Origin: Phragmites australis
Taxonomy: Eukaryota; Streptophyta; Magnoliopsida; Poales; Poaceae
Reading direction: 5' to 3'
DNA length: 64,000 bases
Assembly (NCBI RefSeq): GCF_958298935.1
Contig: NC_084921.1
Span: forward strand, 38,597,001-38,661,000
Positions 10,257-22,267 of this stretch are shown piece after piece. Position numbers and translations under genes: made by a program. The notes beneath the pieces are model-generated. The model saw nothing but the letters and a program-made list of their open reading frames with translations, did not search any database and was not told where the DNA came from. The stretch's first letter is position 1. Each line of letters starts with the position of its first letter.

Positions 10257-11583
10257 ATGTGCTGAGGCAAAACTCGACAACTGTGAACGTCTATCAAATT
10301 GCAATTCTAGGCATTGGCAAATTATGCAGCGTTGCTCCTTTTCCGAAATCGGGGCCATGCCCGTGTGATGATGCATGCTTGTCAAACCTGTACACACGCG
10401 GATTCGCAACGGGATAAAGAAAGAACACGGAGAGGACATGGCCAAATGAATTGTTTGATGCTCTCCGCGTGCTTCTAATTTCAAGCGCTGTGACTCACAA
10501 GATTGTTCGCAACCGGAACAGTCTTTGTTTCGCCGTTACGACACCGAATCCTTTTGACATCACAGAGCAAATACGTGGTGCCCCGTCCTTGACCTCTTCT
10601 TGGCTCTTGCATGTGATGGAAACAAACAGTAAGTAGTAAAGGGGCATGCACCTTGACCTTAGCGTTGGTGAAGACCGAAGAGTGAGAAGAAAGAGACGGC
10701 GCAATCATATGGTTTCACACAAAGGCACGACACACCACGGGTCTGCCGTATCCCTATTTTTATATGTTCGGTTGTGTAGCAAGAACATGGCCGGAAGACG
10801 CTGGGCGGTTCCAGCTTCCAGCGCATGGAGTTTTCTAGCTTTGACTCCTGATCTGTTCCGACAGCTTTCAAAGGTTTGGACATTGAAGAACAACGGAAGG
10901 GTGCTTAAAAAAATGAAGCACACATCGCGCAACGGGTTCACATGAATAGCCTGGTTGAAACTTGCAATGCTACTTGTGTTCTTCTTTGACGGGAATATTT
11001 TGTGTTTGAAATCGAAGTTTGCTCCTCTGACTTGTGACATTTAGCAGTCCCACACTGTTACTTACGAAAAAGTAGGAGTACCTCTGTAATATGGAACAAG
11101 GAACGTAAAAAAGAATATTTTCTCGTGACATACCAGTTCAGTTGGAACTATAGTTTACTTCTTCCTGATGTAAACGTAGATCTATAGGAGGAAAAAGAGC
11201 ATGCTTTGATGCCTTCTTTTGCCAATATCAAATTGCAAGCACAAGAAATAAAAAGCCGAACGTAATCCACAACCCAGAACAAAACAAGGGCCAACAAATA
11301 CAGCCCAATCTCTAAAAGAGGCAAACATAGTTACAGCCCAAAATAGCACAGCCATCTTGACCCAACCCAAGCCGTGGCACTGGTTGACTGGTTGGTCGTT
11401 CATATCAGCCCGTCTCAGCGCCGAGCCAGACTGGGATTTTTAAAAATAAGAACTAAATTTGCAAGATCTAGCACATTTTTGCCACGCCAGACCATAGTGT
11501 GGCTATATAGGCCGTCACGCCAAGAACTTGGCAACTATATGGGCTGTCACGCTAAGGCTTATGGCGTGGTGCAATATAGTGCA
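10257..11583. other. No recognisable gene
   Basis: Several overlapping frames of 70-110 codons occur on both strands (for example 10705-11040 on minus), but none shows a known motif, splice structure or consistent composition. I see no repeat shared with the rest of the window. Possibly old intergenic or decayed transposon DNA. Confidence 0.4.
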
Positions 11584-11902
11584 ACTATATTTGATATTGA
11601 TACTTCCTTTTTCTATTATAACTCTAATTTCAATTATTATTTATTTTATTTTATTTGTACTCTTTATTTAGATATTTTATTTTTCAAACTATATGGAAAT
11701 CGAACAGTTAAAATTTCATAATTTTTAATTCTAAATTTAGCTATTTATTAATCGTATTTGATATATACTCTTTGAATTAATCTAGACTATTAGATGTTTA
11801 TAACAATGAATGATCTAGATTATTTTTTCAATTAATATGATAATTTCGTGATCTTGATAGCGAATATAGTTGCTCTTTTTAACACTTAAATAATAATATA
11901 AC
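11584..11902. repeat. AT-rich dispersed repeat, copy 1
   Basis: About 320 bp starting at ACTATATTTGATAT and ending ATAATAATATAA, about 80% identical to 12351-12675 in the same orientation. AT-rich and non-coding. The family is not recognised. Confidence 0.75.
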
Positions 11903-12350
11903 TAGCAAGGTGACCCACACTAATAGCGTGGCTAGTCTCATCGTAATATTTTATCATGATAACCTTTGATTAAACATTAATTTCTTTGACCTTTTTTATG
12001 AGGTTAGTATCATTTAGTTACAAAATAGATAAAATTAGAAGAAGAGGTAAAAATTATATTAGATGAGGAGAAAATTATTTATACTCTAAACTTGTACCCA
12101 AATCGTATATATATATTGGTTCGATTTGTATACATTTTGATCAACTGTCAAAATCGTATGTCTTATGTAGGCAGCCTAACTAAAATCATAGTAGGTTTAT
12201 CTTGCATATGTGATGTCTTGCATGTTTTTAATCTATTATCTTAGTAAGAATTTTGATTTTTTATTATGAATTTTAACTGTCGATTAATTATATTTTACAT
12301 GAACTCTTTATTTAAGTATTTGTTTTTTATAATAATTTGATTTTTTTAAG
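11903..12350. other. AT-rich spacer between duplicated repeats
   Basis: No open frame or motif. Strongly AT-rich. It may belong to the same dispersed element as its flanking copies. Confidence 0.35.
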
Positions 12351-12675
12351 ACTATATTTGATATGGATCCTTCTTTTTTCTATTTTAACCCTTAATTTAA
12401 GTTATTATTTATTTTATTTTATTTAGACTCTTTATTTAGATATTTTGCTTCCCAAATCCTATGAAAATCTAACGGCTAATTTTCCATAATTTTTAATTTT
12501 GAATTTATCTATTTATTAATTGTATTTGATATGGATTCTTTTATTTAATCTAAACCGTTAGATGTTTATAACAATAAGTGATGCAAATTCTTTATTTTTT
12601 CCGATTAACGTGGTAATTTTGTGACCTTAAAAGTGAATGTGGTGGCTCTTTTTAACACTCAGATAATAATATAAT
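12351..12675. repeat. AT-rich dispersed repeat, copy 2
   Basis: Matches 11584-11902 from ACTATATTTGATAT to ATAATAATATAAT. A MITE starts at the very next base, so the insertion probably hit the end of this repeat. Confidence 0.75.
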
Positions 12676-12973
12676 GAGTAAATTTCACAAAACTACAATT
12701 ATTTGTACCATTGTAACACAAAATTGTAACTTTTTAAGTATATCTCACAAAACTACAACTATTTTGATACTTGGTAATAAGAATCTACAACTTTTTAATC
12801 TGATCTCACCTGTCTGCCACACAGTATCACATGGTCTAGTCACACCTGTCAACCACGCATGTAACAAAAAGTTCTTGTTACCAAGGACCTAAGTAGTTGT
12901 TGTTTTGTGAAATTAAATTTAAAAGTTGTAGTTTATAATGGTATAAATAGTTATAGTTTTATGAAAATTACTC
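12676..12973. mobile_element. MITE-like element with ~35-bp terminal inverted repeats
   Basis: The left end GAGTAAATTTCACAAAACTA pairs with the reverse complement of the right end (GAGTAATTTTCATAAAACTA), and similarity continues for about 35 bp. A further CACAAAACTACAACTATTT block repeats internally at about 12747. TAAT is present on both sides and could be a short target duplication. At 298 bp with no coding capacity it fits a non-autonomous DNA transposon. A related fragment lies at 31640-31795. Confidence 0.8.
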
Positions 12974-13014
12974 TAATACAATAGATAAATTTTGGAAATG
13001 AAACTATGACACTG

Positions 13015-14325
13015 AACTAGTGAGTTATGCCAGTTCAGATTAATCATTATGCCACAGTAAAAATGCTAGAAAAGGTGAATTGGCCCTATTCTGCAGCTAA
13101 GTAGAAAACTTACAGACATGCAACTTCAGTTTACTCCTTCAGTTGTGACAAAATAGTTTTCATTTCACCTGCTATTGACTATTGCTCACTCAGTAACATC
13201 AAACACTGAATTTGTTAAACAGATTGGAATGGCAAGCGCACTGGAAACTCTATGTGGCCAAGCTTATGGCGCAACTAGGAGTGCACACCTACAGACTTAC
13301 AGAGCAGTAATCACCCTCCTAGTCGTCTGTATCCCTCTCTCACTTCTCAGCGTCTTCATGGGCAAAATCCGGGTCCTCGTGGGGCAGGACCCTGATCGCC
13401 CAGGGAGCCGGGAGATACATCGTCTCGCTGATCCCGGGGCTCTTCTCAAACGCGGTGATCCAGCCGATTACCAAGATCCTGCAGACCCAGAGCCTGATAC
13501 TCGCCCTGCTCCTGTCATCCGTCGCAACGATGGCAATCCACATCCCTCTCTGCTATGTGATGGTGTTCAAGACTGGATTTGGATACACTGGAGCTGCTTA
13601 GTCAATAAGTATATCGTATTGGCTGAATTTGTGCATGCTTGTTGGGTACATCATGTGAGGCCCTCAATGGGGTGGTTGGCTTCCTGCGTCTAAGCTCTGC
13701 CCTCTTCGCATTAGATCTGGTAATCACCAGAGCCTACATGTGTCTCTCACTCAGTCTCTATGGTGAACTTCCCTCTTACCTATTAACTTCTTCAGTCTTG
13801 AATGGTGGTCATTTGAGCTCCTTATTCTTAGGGCTTCTACCCAACCCAGAGCTTCAAACCTCAGTAATTTCAATCTGGAACAAAACAAAGCAATGATCAT
13901 AGTCTTGAATGGTGATCAATCTTGTGTTGCTCGGCGCATATCTTTTTTTTTTCAGTCTCACAAGTATAACATAACTCTACACTAGACCTTTTGGAACTGG
14001 AGCTGCTGGAAGGTATGACTGTGAAGAAACTTAACTTACATGGAAGACGCTTACTTTGTCTCCTCTCCTTTGAAACAGTTCATCATTTGACAATAGCTTT
14101 CAAAATTCAACTTTTTTCATAATAAATAGCACACGAGTAGCGAATGAACCGGGTGCCGAAGGAGCTCGATCAGCAGTCCGTGTTGTGATGTCCATGGCGT
14201 TGATGGATGCTGTTATGGTTGGGTCACGACGCCTCGTGGGTACAGCAGCGAGGAGCCGAGGAGGAGGTCTTACCTTTCGTCGCGACCATGGTTCCTTCGG
14301 CTTGTATCACCGTGGTCTCACGCCG
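13015..14325 (+). pseudogene. MATE transporter pseudogene copy A, exons 2-5 (5' part)
   Basis: Compared with the intact copy B, this holds intron 1 (from about 13015), exon 2 (13223 to about 13720), exon 3 (13796-13877), exon 4 (13956-14012) and the first ~196 bp of exon 5 (14130-14325). Exon 1 is absent. Exon 2 lacks about 16 bp after the [11 protein letters not shown] segment, has a 2-bp loss after the GQDP segment, and lacks about 55 bp near its end. Exon 3 lacks 5 bp and its GT donor. Exon 4 has a TTA-to-TAA stop. Exon 5 lacks 9 bp and is cut by the Gypsy element at 14326. It cannot make a transporter. Confidence 0.9.
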
Positions 14326-14978
14326 TGAAGTGTCAGCATACAGCAGGTATTATCAAGACCACGGTCACACCACACGACCAGTTCTGATCACGCAGCGAGG
14401 TACTACGATCAGTCCTCGCTGGTCCCAGAGCATGTACCTACATACCCGGTCAAGTCTCATTTAATGCTGGCTACTCGAGTATTTTTTCCTTTCCCAGGCA
14501 TATGCTTTCGATGTGGTATGGTCGTGAGACGGTGCAGAATTGCAGTGACCCATTCCGTAGCATTTAATATTACAGGAAATTCTAATAGACGAGCATGACA
14601 GCGTTAGTGATGGTACAGGACGACCAGAATAGGGTAGTCATGCCTATCCAACGTCATGATGTGCTAGGGGTAGTTGGCTCCGTCATGGGCAGGTCTATCC
14701 TAGGGTTTGGCACGATTTGTTTGTTTGTGTATCTTTTCCCCTAGCATATAAACAGATCAAGATCGTGTTTGTAGAAGGGTGGGGAGCACATTCTACATAA
14801 GTTCACCCAATTTATAAAACAATACACATGACGTAGGGCTATTATCAAACGGGATACTTGAACCTGGATAAACCTCGGTTTTCTTGAGTCCAGGTTGATA
14901 CACGTGTATAGGAAATATGGATTAATGCGTACGTCGTCCGATATACCCCGGGTTATTGTCAGAGATCATCCCCTGACA
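14326..14978 (+). repeat. 5' LTR of the Tat-lineage element
   Basis: Starts TGAAGTGTCAGCATACAGCA, ends CCCCTGACA. It aligns with 24887-25510 through most of its length, with an extra ~25-bp block near 14390 and many substitutions. A TATA-like AGCATATAAACAG lies near 14743. Confidence 0.9.
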
Positions 14979-14980
14979 GT

Positions 14981-15000
14981 TGGCGCGCCAGGTAAGGGCG
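14981..15000 (+). other. Primer-binding site
   Basis: TGGCGCGCCAGGTAAGGGCG starts two bases after the 5' LTR. The TGGCG- start is the usual one for tRNA-primed minus-strand synthesis in plant Gypsy elements. I do not assign the tRNA. Confidence 0.75.
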
Positions 15001-16050
15001 TGTTTCTTCGCGTTTCTACAGGCATTGATTCTATGGTTGGACTACCTATGACCTGATCCTCAACTACTACGGAGTCCCGATTTGATGACCCCGGCCGTCG
15101 TGAGCTCTTCATCATGGGATACGACCCAAATGAGCCTGGTGTGCTCTAAGCATGGGATACTGAATCAGAGTCCAATGACTTCAAGCCCGAGCGGGAGGTT
15201 TGCATGGCGGTCCATGCAACAAGGTTCAAAACGACGCTCGTGTCACAGGAATTGGAGGCGAGCCCTAGGTTGTAGGCCAAGAGGGAAACCCAACTGGCGT
15301 CAGGAATGGGGAGATTCTACTTTGCCCCAACAATAGCAACGCCGCCCGAAGGAGCGCCCGTGTGAAGAGGAGATTATGGCGGCATCCTCGTCAAGGTCAT
15401 CACGCAGCATGAGGAACGCGAACGCTGGGGCGCCCCCCTTGCGATGTCTCACCGCTCTACGGTCAGCAGCTTGACTACGAGGCCATGACCCTCGCGTAGA
15501 ACATGCAGACTACGTGGGTACTTCTCAGCCATCCACTGGTGGCGGTATCAGAAGGTTCACCGGTGGTACCATGGTTGTGTGATCTCGCCCTCTTAGTAGA
15601 GATCGCCCGGCGCTAGACCGTGGCAGTGGCCGCCCCATCCTCCGTAAGGAACAATAGATATCGTGGTCGGTTGAGGTCACAGTGGGCTAACCTGCTGGAG
15701 GAAACTCGTGCTCCCTCAGCGGCCTAGAGTACAAGTTAATCCCCACCATGTCGGGGCAATCCACCTACTGACCTACGTGACTCGCTCCGCCACCGCGACC
15801 TCCACCACGTAATTCGGGATTAGAGGGCCACCCGTAAACATGAAGAGTGGGCTCAACTAGAATAGGAAATGGGCAAGCAGCCCTATCACTCACCTTCCCC
15901 TCGCCGGGAGGCGTGGGACTCCTCTGTCCCATAACCAGGGCCATGAGACCATCGGCTCTCTCCTCGATCACACGCTGCCTAGCGACGAGCGACTCCCTGT
16001 TATGGAATGGGGTGCAGTGCTTTCTCGGCTCGGTTGCGAGAGGTGTGTTG
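15001..16050 (+). other. Tat element leader and decayed N-terminal gag
   Basis: Short frames with many stops. Some stretches (for example 15082-15336) look like scrambled gag N-terminus, but no domain is safe to call. Untranslated leader plus decayed gag is the expected content here. Confidence 0.45.
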
Positions 16051-16079
16051 AACGGATAAGTTTTGGTCACCCCTAGCCG

Positions 16080-16806
16080 AAAAGTATGATGACTCAACTA
16101 ACCCGGAGAAGTTCCTACAGATCTACACCACCATGGTACGAGCTGTGGGAGGTGATAGGAAGGTCATGACAAACTATTTCCCGACCGCTCTGGCCGGTTC
16201 AGCATGGTCCTAGCTGATGAATCTCCCTCGCGGGTCGGTTCGGTCCTAAAAAGACTTGTGCGACCAGTTCACCACCAACTTACAGGAGACCTACGCCCGA
16301 CCAGGGGTTGAGGATCACCTGTACCAGGTCAGACAACGGCATGGTGAGCCACTGTGAGACTACATCCGATATTTCATCAAAGGCTGGAATATCATTCCAA
16401 AGATCACGGGCGAGTCTGTGGTCATAGAGTTCCGAAGGGGGGGGGGGGTCAGAGACCAGAAGATGATCGAAAATTGATCACTAAGGAGGTTTGGAGCACC
16501 ACCAAGCTCTTCGAGCTTGCAGACAAATGCGCGCAAGCTGATGAGGCTCGAGAGCGCCAGATCGATGTAAAGCTACAGCCAACCTCCGACCAGCTTGCTT
16601 CTACCAAAGGAGTCGACCGGAAGGAGAAAAAGAAATATAAGCGCAAGGCCGGGCCGCCCGACGTCATGCCTGTTGAGCAAACCAGCCAACCACGCCAACC
16701 TTTCGAGAAGAAGGACGGGAATAAGGGTAAAGGCTACTACCCAATCTACCATACCGACACCCATGACTTAACTGAGTGCAAGGTCATGCAAGGCATTATC
16801 GACTAG
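16080..16806 (+). pseudogene. Tat element gag remnant
   Basis: From about 16085 the translation shows the Retrotrans_gag core (NPEKFLQIYTTM, ALAGSAWS, NLPRGSVRS, CDQFTTNL, PLDYI-like) with stops and a G10 homopolymer (16439-16448) that shifts frame. The open stretch 16354-16806 holds the basic linker and ends in a YYPIYHTDTHDLTECK block, the conserved C-terminus of these gags (Y-CP-H-T-GHDL-EC). It is the structural particle protein, inactive here. Confidence 0.8.
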
Positions 16807-16939
16807 GAGCTCGGGGAGCACAAGCCCAGGCATTATCGACCAGTCAGCTCTGGGATTCCAGCATGCTGATCATATGGTACATCATATCTGTGTGGGATCC
16901 ATAATGTACTCCTCGAATAGGGAGTACAAATCGGTGGTT

Positions 16940-17480
16940 CATGAGATATGCGCGACCATGCCAGGTTTGAGTCCACGACTAAAATGGTCGAAGGTCCCCC
17001 TTCCCTTCAGCCTATCCGACCACCCTGCAAACATCAAACGGCCCAGACGGTACCTCATTGTGGTAGAGCCCACGATGCGCAATGTGCAAATGGGCCATGT
17101 ACTGGTCGATGGAGGGAGTTCCATCAACCTCCTCTTTGTGGACGTGCTAGATGCCCTGCAGATTTTCAGGAGTGCGTTAAAGTCATCTCCTCCCTTCTTC
17201 GGGATCACCCCATGCTCTTCGACCTAGCCATTGGGACGGATCATACAACCTGTCACCTTTAGTTCGTCGAACAACTTCATGACTGAGATGGTCATGTTCG
17301 ATGTGGCGGACTTTAGGACCCCGTACAACACAATCCTAGGTCGACCGTCAATGGCCCAGTTCATGGTCATCGCCCACTATGTGTACCAGACAATCAAGAT
17401 CCATGGTCCTAAGGGAGTGATTACCATAGTGGGCGGCCGAAAGGCAGTCCTACACTGCGACAAGAGGAGCCTCGACATGG
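16940..17480 (+). pseudogene. Tat element aspartic protease remnant
   Basis: At about 17100-17130 the translation reads VLVDGGSSINLLF, the retropepsin active-site loop in its Tat form (DGG). The C-terminal hydrophobic block continues with FRTPYNTILGRPSMAQF at about 17310-17360 in another frame, followed by an IKIHGPKGVITI segment. At least one frameshift near 17228 separates the halves. Confidence 0.8.
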
Positions 17481-17699
17481 TTGAGCTAGCTCCCGGGTCA
17501 CAACCTAAAAACGCAGGGCCGAGTGGTCGCTTTGAAAAGGTCCACGCCATCGCTAGTTCCACCAATTGGCTTAAGGAAGTATGCCTAAGCAACGCTGACA
17601 TAGCCAGGATGGTCCAGATAGGGCCAGTCTGGACCCCAAATAGGAACTCAAGCTCATCACTTTCCTCTGGGCAAATGCAGATGTCTTCTCCTGGAGTCC

Positions 17700-18620
17700 A
17701 TCTGATATGCCCGGAGTCCCTAGGGATGTGATCGAGCATAAGTTGTCAGTGCGACCAGAGGCACGACCAATAAAGTAGAAAGCATGTCAGTTCACGCCTG
17801 ACTGAAAGAAAGCACTTCATGAGGAGATCACCAAGCTCCTGGAGGCAGGCTTCATCCGAGAGGTGCAATACTCGGAGTGGCTGGCCAACCTAGTCATGGT
17901 ACAAAAACCCAATGATAAATGGAGGATGTGCATCAACATTACCGACCTCAACAAGGCATGCCCGAAAGATCTGTTCCCCATGATCCCATGCCCCGAATAG
18001 ACCAGCTCGTTGACCTCGACTACCGGTAGCAATTTGCTAAGATTTTTAGATGTTCGTTCGGTGTACCATCATATTAGCATATGTAGAGTATATGAGGAGA
18101 AAATTGCTATTGTAACACCCTTCAGAGTCTTTTGTTATGTAAAGATGCCTTTTAGCCTAAAGGTGCTAGTGCACTTACCAACAGTGTATCCAGCTCATCA
18201 TTTGACCACATATCGGTAGGAATGTCGAGGTGTATGTCAATAATGTGGTTCTGAAAAGCCGGACCAAGAACGACCTAGTCGTAGACCTCGAAGAAACGTT
18301 CAACATCCTTCAAAAGTACTGTATGAGGCTGAACCAAGAGAAGTGCACATTCGGTGTCCCATCAGGGAAGTTGCTTAGTTTTCTCGTATCTAGTCGAGGC
18401 GTAGAAGTAAACCCGAACAAGATCAAATCCATCGATCAGATGGGATCCCCGAACAGGTTAAAGGAGGTTCAAAAACTAACTAGGCTTGTGGCTGCATTGA
18501 ACAAGTTCATCTCGAGGATGGGAGAGAAGGGGTTGCCACTCTTTAAGCTCTTAAAGAAGAGTTACCACTTCATGTGGATGCCAGAAGCGGAGGCAGCCTT
18601 CCAAGATCTCAAAAGGTAAT
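17700..18620 (+). pseudogene. Tat element reverse transcriptase with mutated active site
   Basis: RT blocks in order: a basic EITKLLEAGFIREV segment (~17825), SEWLANLVMVQKPNDKWRMC (~17875), DLNKACPKD (~17945), then after a frameshift FLDVRSVYHH (~18043) and VYVNNVVLKS (~18232). The usual YVDD catalytic motif reads YVNN, with both aspartates changed to asparagine. Downstream are the LNQEKCTFGV and LVSSRGVEVNP blocks and the connection to RNase H. Stops and the active-site change make it inactive. Confidence 0.85.
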
Positions 18621-18629
18621 TCTCCTCCC

Positions 18630-19036
18630 CTCTGGTACAAAATGCTCCTCGATCAGATGGGGAGCTCCTGCTCTATGTTGCAACCACCCCACAAGTTGCA
18701 AGTGCGGTCCTGGTCGTCGAACAAGGAGGTCTTAAGTGACTAGTATACTACGTCAGTGAAGCCCTACACAGTGCGAAGGCTTAGTACCCATAAGCACAAA
18801 AACTGTTATATGCCATGCTGATGGCCTCTCGCAAGCTCAAGCATTACTTCCAAGCCCACAAAATCAAGGTTATCTCCTCGCTCCTGATTAGGGAAATCCT
18901 CCATGGAAGGGATGCAGTAGGGAGAATCGCTAAGTGGGAAGTAGAGCTCGGGGAGTTTGATATTCAGTTCATCCCACGAATGGCTATCAAGTCTCAGGCG
19001 CTAATCTATTTTCATGGCCGAGTGGTTGTCCTTTGA
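18630..19036 (+). pseudogene. Tat element first RNase H (Gypsy type) remnant
   Basis: Following RT, the frame reads LYVATTPQVASAVLV, then after stops LVYYVSEALHSAKA, AMLMASRKLKHYFQAHKIKV and GRIAKWEVELGEFDIQF, the standard order of Gypsy RNase H. It would remove the RNA strand during cDNA synthesis. Stops near 18738, 18783 and 18789. Confidence 0.8.
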
Positions 19037-19074
19037 GCCCTAGCATGAACAACGACTATAGGCGGACGAGCACC

Positions 19075-19430
19075 GGACCATGCACTTCGACGGTCTTTCA
19101 CACTAAAGGGAGCAGGGGATGGAGTGACCTTAATGTCACCAACCGGCGACTCCCTCAGGTACGTAGTTCAATTATGTTTTTATACCACTAACAATGTTGC
19201 AGAGTATGAGGGTCTCTTGTCAGGAATGAGGGTGGACTTTGCACTTGGCATAAAATGCCTGCTAGCAAAAGGGGACTCGCTATTGGTCGTAAACCAAGTG
19301 AAAAAGGAGTTTCAATGCTTTGAGCCGATAATAGCACCTCGCTAAAGTGAGAAAGCTGGAGCGACGCTTTATCAGTTTCGAAGTTAAGCATGTCCTCCGC
19401 AGGGACAAATTCCTCGCCGATGAGCTGGCC
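19075..19430 (+). pseudogene. Tat element second, archaeal-type RNase H remnant
   Basis: About 19078-19345 reads HALRRSFTLKGAGDGV, LMSPTGDSLRYVVQL, NNVAEYEGLLSGMRVDFALG, LLAKGDSLLVVNQVKKE. NVAEYEGL and GDS-LVV-Q are the signature blocks of the additional aRNH domain found in Tat-lineage elements. Its first catalytic residue region (usually FDGS) is damaged. Dual RNase H supports the Tat assignment. Confidence 0.75.
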
Positions 19431-19649
19431 CATCAAGCTTCTTCTCCTGAACCTATCCCGGTTGGACTCTGCCATGGTCTCGGGCCAACATGAAGAGGAT
19501 ACTTCGCTTGGAAACAGAGCACCCAAGGTAACACCTTTGGAGGCAACACCTCCCTCAGTGCAGTCCTCGGGCAACCATCATATGGTCATCCAGCTTGATT
19601 CGGATACAGCCTGGATGGATCAGATCTCGGCATACCTTCATAATTGAGT

Positions 19650-20760
19650 GATCCCTAACAATGATGTGTCAGTAGAAAGGGTCATGCGGCAAGCCTGCAG
19701 ATACTCCCTGGTAGAGGGACACCTTTACCACCGGGGGAGCAATGCCCTTTTACTAAAATGCATCACTCAAGAAGAGGGGATCACAGTGCTCACTGATATC
19801 CACTGAGGCATATGTGGTAGCCACACTTCATATCACACTATGGCCGAAAAAGTGTTCTGGCAAGGATTCTATTGGCCCATGTCCCTCCAAGAAGCTTATG
19901 AGCTGGTGAAACGGTGTGAGCCGTATCAGTACCATGACCGACAGACCAACCTACCAACCCAAGCATTATAAACCATATCACTCTCTTGGCCTTTCGCGAT
20001 TTAGAGGCGCGATATTGTGGGACCTTTCCTATGGGACCTTTCCTAAGGCCCCTCGTGGTTATGAATTCATATTTGTGGTAGTCGACAAGTTCACTAAGTG
20101 GATCGACACCGAGCCTATTAGGAAAATCATTGTCGTAGTAGCGATTAAGTTCATACGAGAGTTGGTAGTGCTGTTTGGCGGTCCAAACTTCATAATTACG
20201 AACAACAGGACTCAATTCACCAGTAGCGCTTTCAAAGACTACTGCAAAGAGATCGAGACTAAAGTTTGCTACACGTCGGTTGCACACCCTCATGGGCCGA
20301 GAGGACGAACGGGATGATACTGCAAGGGGTCAAAACCAGGGTCTTTGATCGGCTTAAGAGCTACTCGATACGATGGGTGGATGAACTCCCTATAGTACTC
20401 TAATCGTTGCGAACGACTCCTAGCAGGGCTATGGCTGAGACTCCCTTCTTCTTGGTTTTGGGCACTGAGGCAATGCTCCCCTCCAAGATCGCCCTCCGAT
20501 CTCATCGAGTGATCAACTACTCAGACGATGAGGATGACATAAAACCTGATCGAAGAGTTCCACAATTGTGCTCTAATTTGAGCAATCTGATACCAACAGA
20601 GTCTCAGGTGTTACCACAACCTCAAGGCAGGGGAACGAACAATGGTTGTAGGCGACTTCATCCTTAGACAGATTCAGAATAAGGCAGGCCGAAACAAGCT
20701 CTCCCCTAAGTGGGAGGGGCTCTACAAGGTGGTCGAGGTTACCTAACCTGGTGCGGTCAA
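19650..20760 (+). pseudogene. Tat element integrase remnant
   Basis: N-terminal part at about 19680-19920 (YSLVEGHLYHRGS, KVFWQGFYWPMS, a decayed H-H-C-C zinc segment), then the DDE core: a VGPF-like block disrupted by a 14-bp tandem duplication (TGGGACCTTTCCTA twice, ~20019-20046), FVVVDKFTKWIDTEPI (~20075), and a block reading ITNNRTQFTS where the second catalytic aspartate would be (usually TDNG-QF). After more stops, 20400-20760 holds the C-terminal segment (KAGRNKLSPKWEGLYKV type). Inactive. Confidence 0.8.
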
Positions 20761-22267
20761 GTTAGCCATGGAGTATGGCCATGAATTGCACAACTCTTAG
20801 AACATAGCCTAGTTGTGCATGTTCTATGTGTAAGACTATTTGAAAATGAGCTATTTTCTCTGTTTTGCATGATCTTCCAGACGAGCATGGAGTATGGCGT
20901 GTAAGTTTTTCAGATTTAAAGACAAAATTCTCTGTTTTGCAGGATCTCCTAGACAAGAACGGTCTTCCATAGGGGTGTAAGTTTTTGATTCAAGGGTCAT
21001 ACCGCCTGGTCGGCAGCCTTCCTGCCGACCAAACGGTCGGGGGAGAGAACAGTTTTAGCTTTCCTTGTTCTTTTTCCTTGGTTAGGCCATCTCATTGTTT
21101 TTTCGTTTTGGCTAATCGCTCATGCCTGAGTGCCAAATAAGGAACGAAAATTGTCACCCGTTTAGTGTCAAGGGTATGGGCATCTTATGGATACCGACCA
21201 TCTGGCTACAAGTCCGAACTTGGATCGAGCGCTGGTCGCCAACGAAAGGCTTATAGAGCTAAGGGTTGTCCTAGGCACCACAAACCTAGTTAGCTAGCGG
21301 CACAAAAAGCCAGGATCCCCCCTAGAACCCCCTGGAAGTAATGACCACCGTGCGAGCACGAACTTTTTTATATGAAAACAGGTAGTCAAGTACAAAAAAG
21401 GCCACTCAGGAAATGCCTAGGGGCAAGTTTTTATGAGTTTATTCAATGTCCATAAGATCCGAAGATGCCCCTTAGTGGGTCGAACCAGACGGTCCAAACA
21501 AGGGAGCTAGTTGTATACAGAAATGAGTCTACGTGGTCACAAAGCTCCCTCGTGGTCCACTGAGCACCATCAAAACCTGCATAGACTGTCGGAGCGAGAT
21601 CAAGGTAAAGGTTGGGAAAGTGATCGTTGACATAGGCAAGGTCAAGACAGGCAATGGAGACTCTGATCTGAAAGAGATGGTCACTGATAGTCTCGTGAAG
21701 CCTTTACTCAAGGTCACCTGCCTCCTCGGAGGCCGCCAAAAACCAGTAAATATGAATGGTCATGGTATCCCCGGGGGTCGGGCGAACGTGAACGTTGGCG
21801 ACCCAGAGCAGCATGTCAAAAGGGGTGAACGCCCGACTAAGGCAATTGAAGAAGTTCACCTGCCACTGGCCGGTCTCCCTTGATGTACGCTCCAAGTCAC
21901 TTTACACCACGAGCAGTTTCTCCTGGCAAACTGGTCAGAAACAGGTCACATAGCGTGCAAAGGTCAACTGGTCGAGTATTACTCAGCTAGTCTAAGACTA
22001 CACATGGCTAGGCATGTGACAAGACTGGCACACCTTGAAGATCACTCCGAAGGATCTCTCGCTAAACCTCAAACCCGAGCTCGCACTCGCCACCATCTCC
22101 TGACTGCGTTGGTTGTTGATGTCATCTATGGTGGTGATCAGGGGCTCGGAGCGAGTAGGCGATTCAGTTATGTCAGGGATTCTACAACCACAACAGCGAC
22201 ATAATCCCATCAAAGAAATGCATAAGGTCGATCAGGTATCATACAAACTTAAGATACAAGCTGGTGT
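20761..22267. other. Tat element spacer between integrase and antisense gene
   Basis: Non-coding. A CTCTGTTTTGCA(G/T)GATCT(C/T)C block occurs twice (about 20859 and 20929), a short internal duplication. The rest has only small frames on either strand with no recognisable domain. Confidence 0.5.

Noticed and set aside
10481..11040. Overlapping minus-strand frames of 70-111 codons
   Set aside because: Mutually overlapping frames on both strands, no splice pattern and no recognisable motif.
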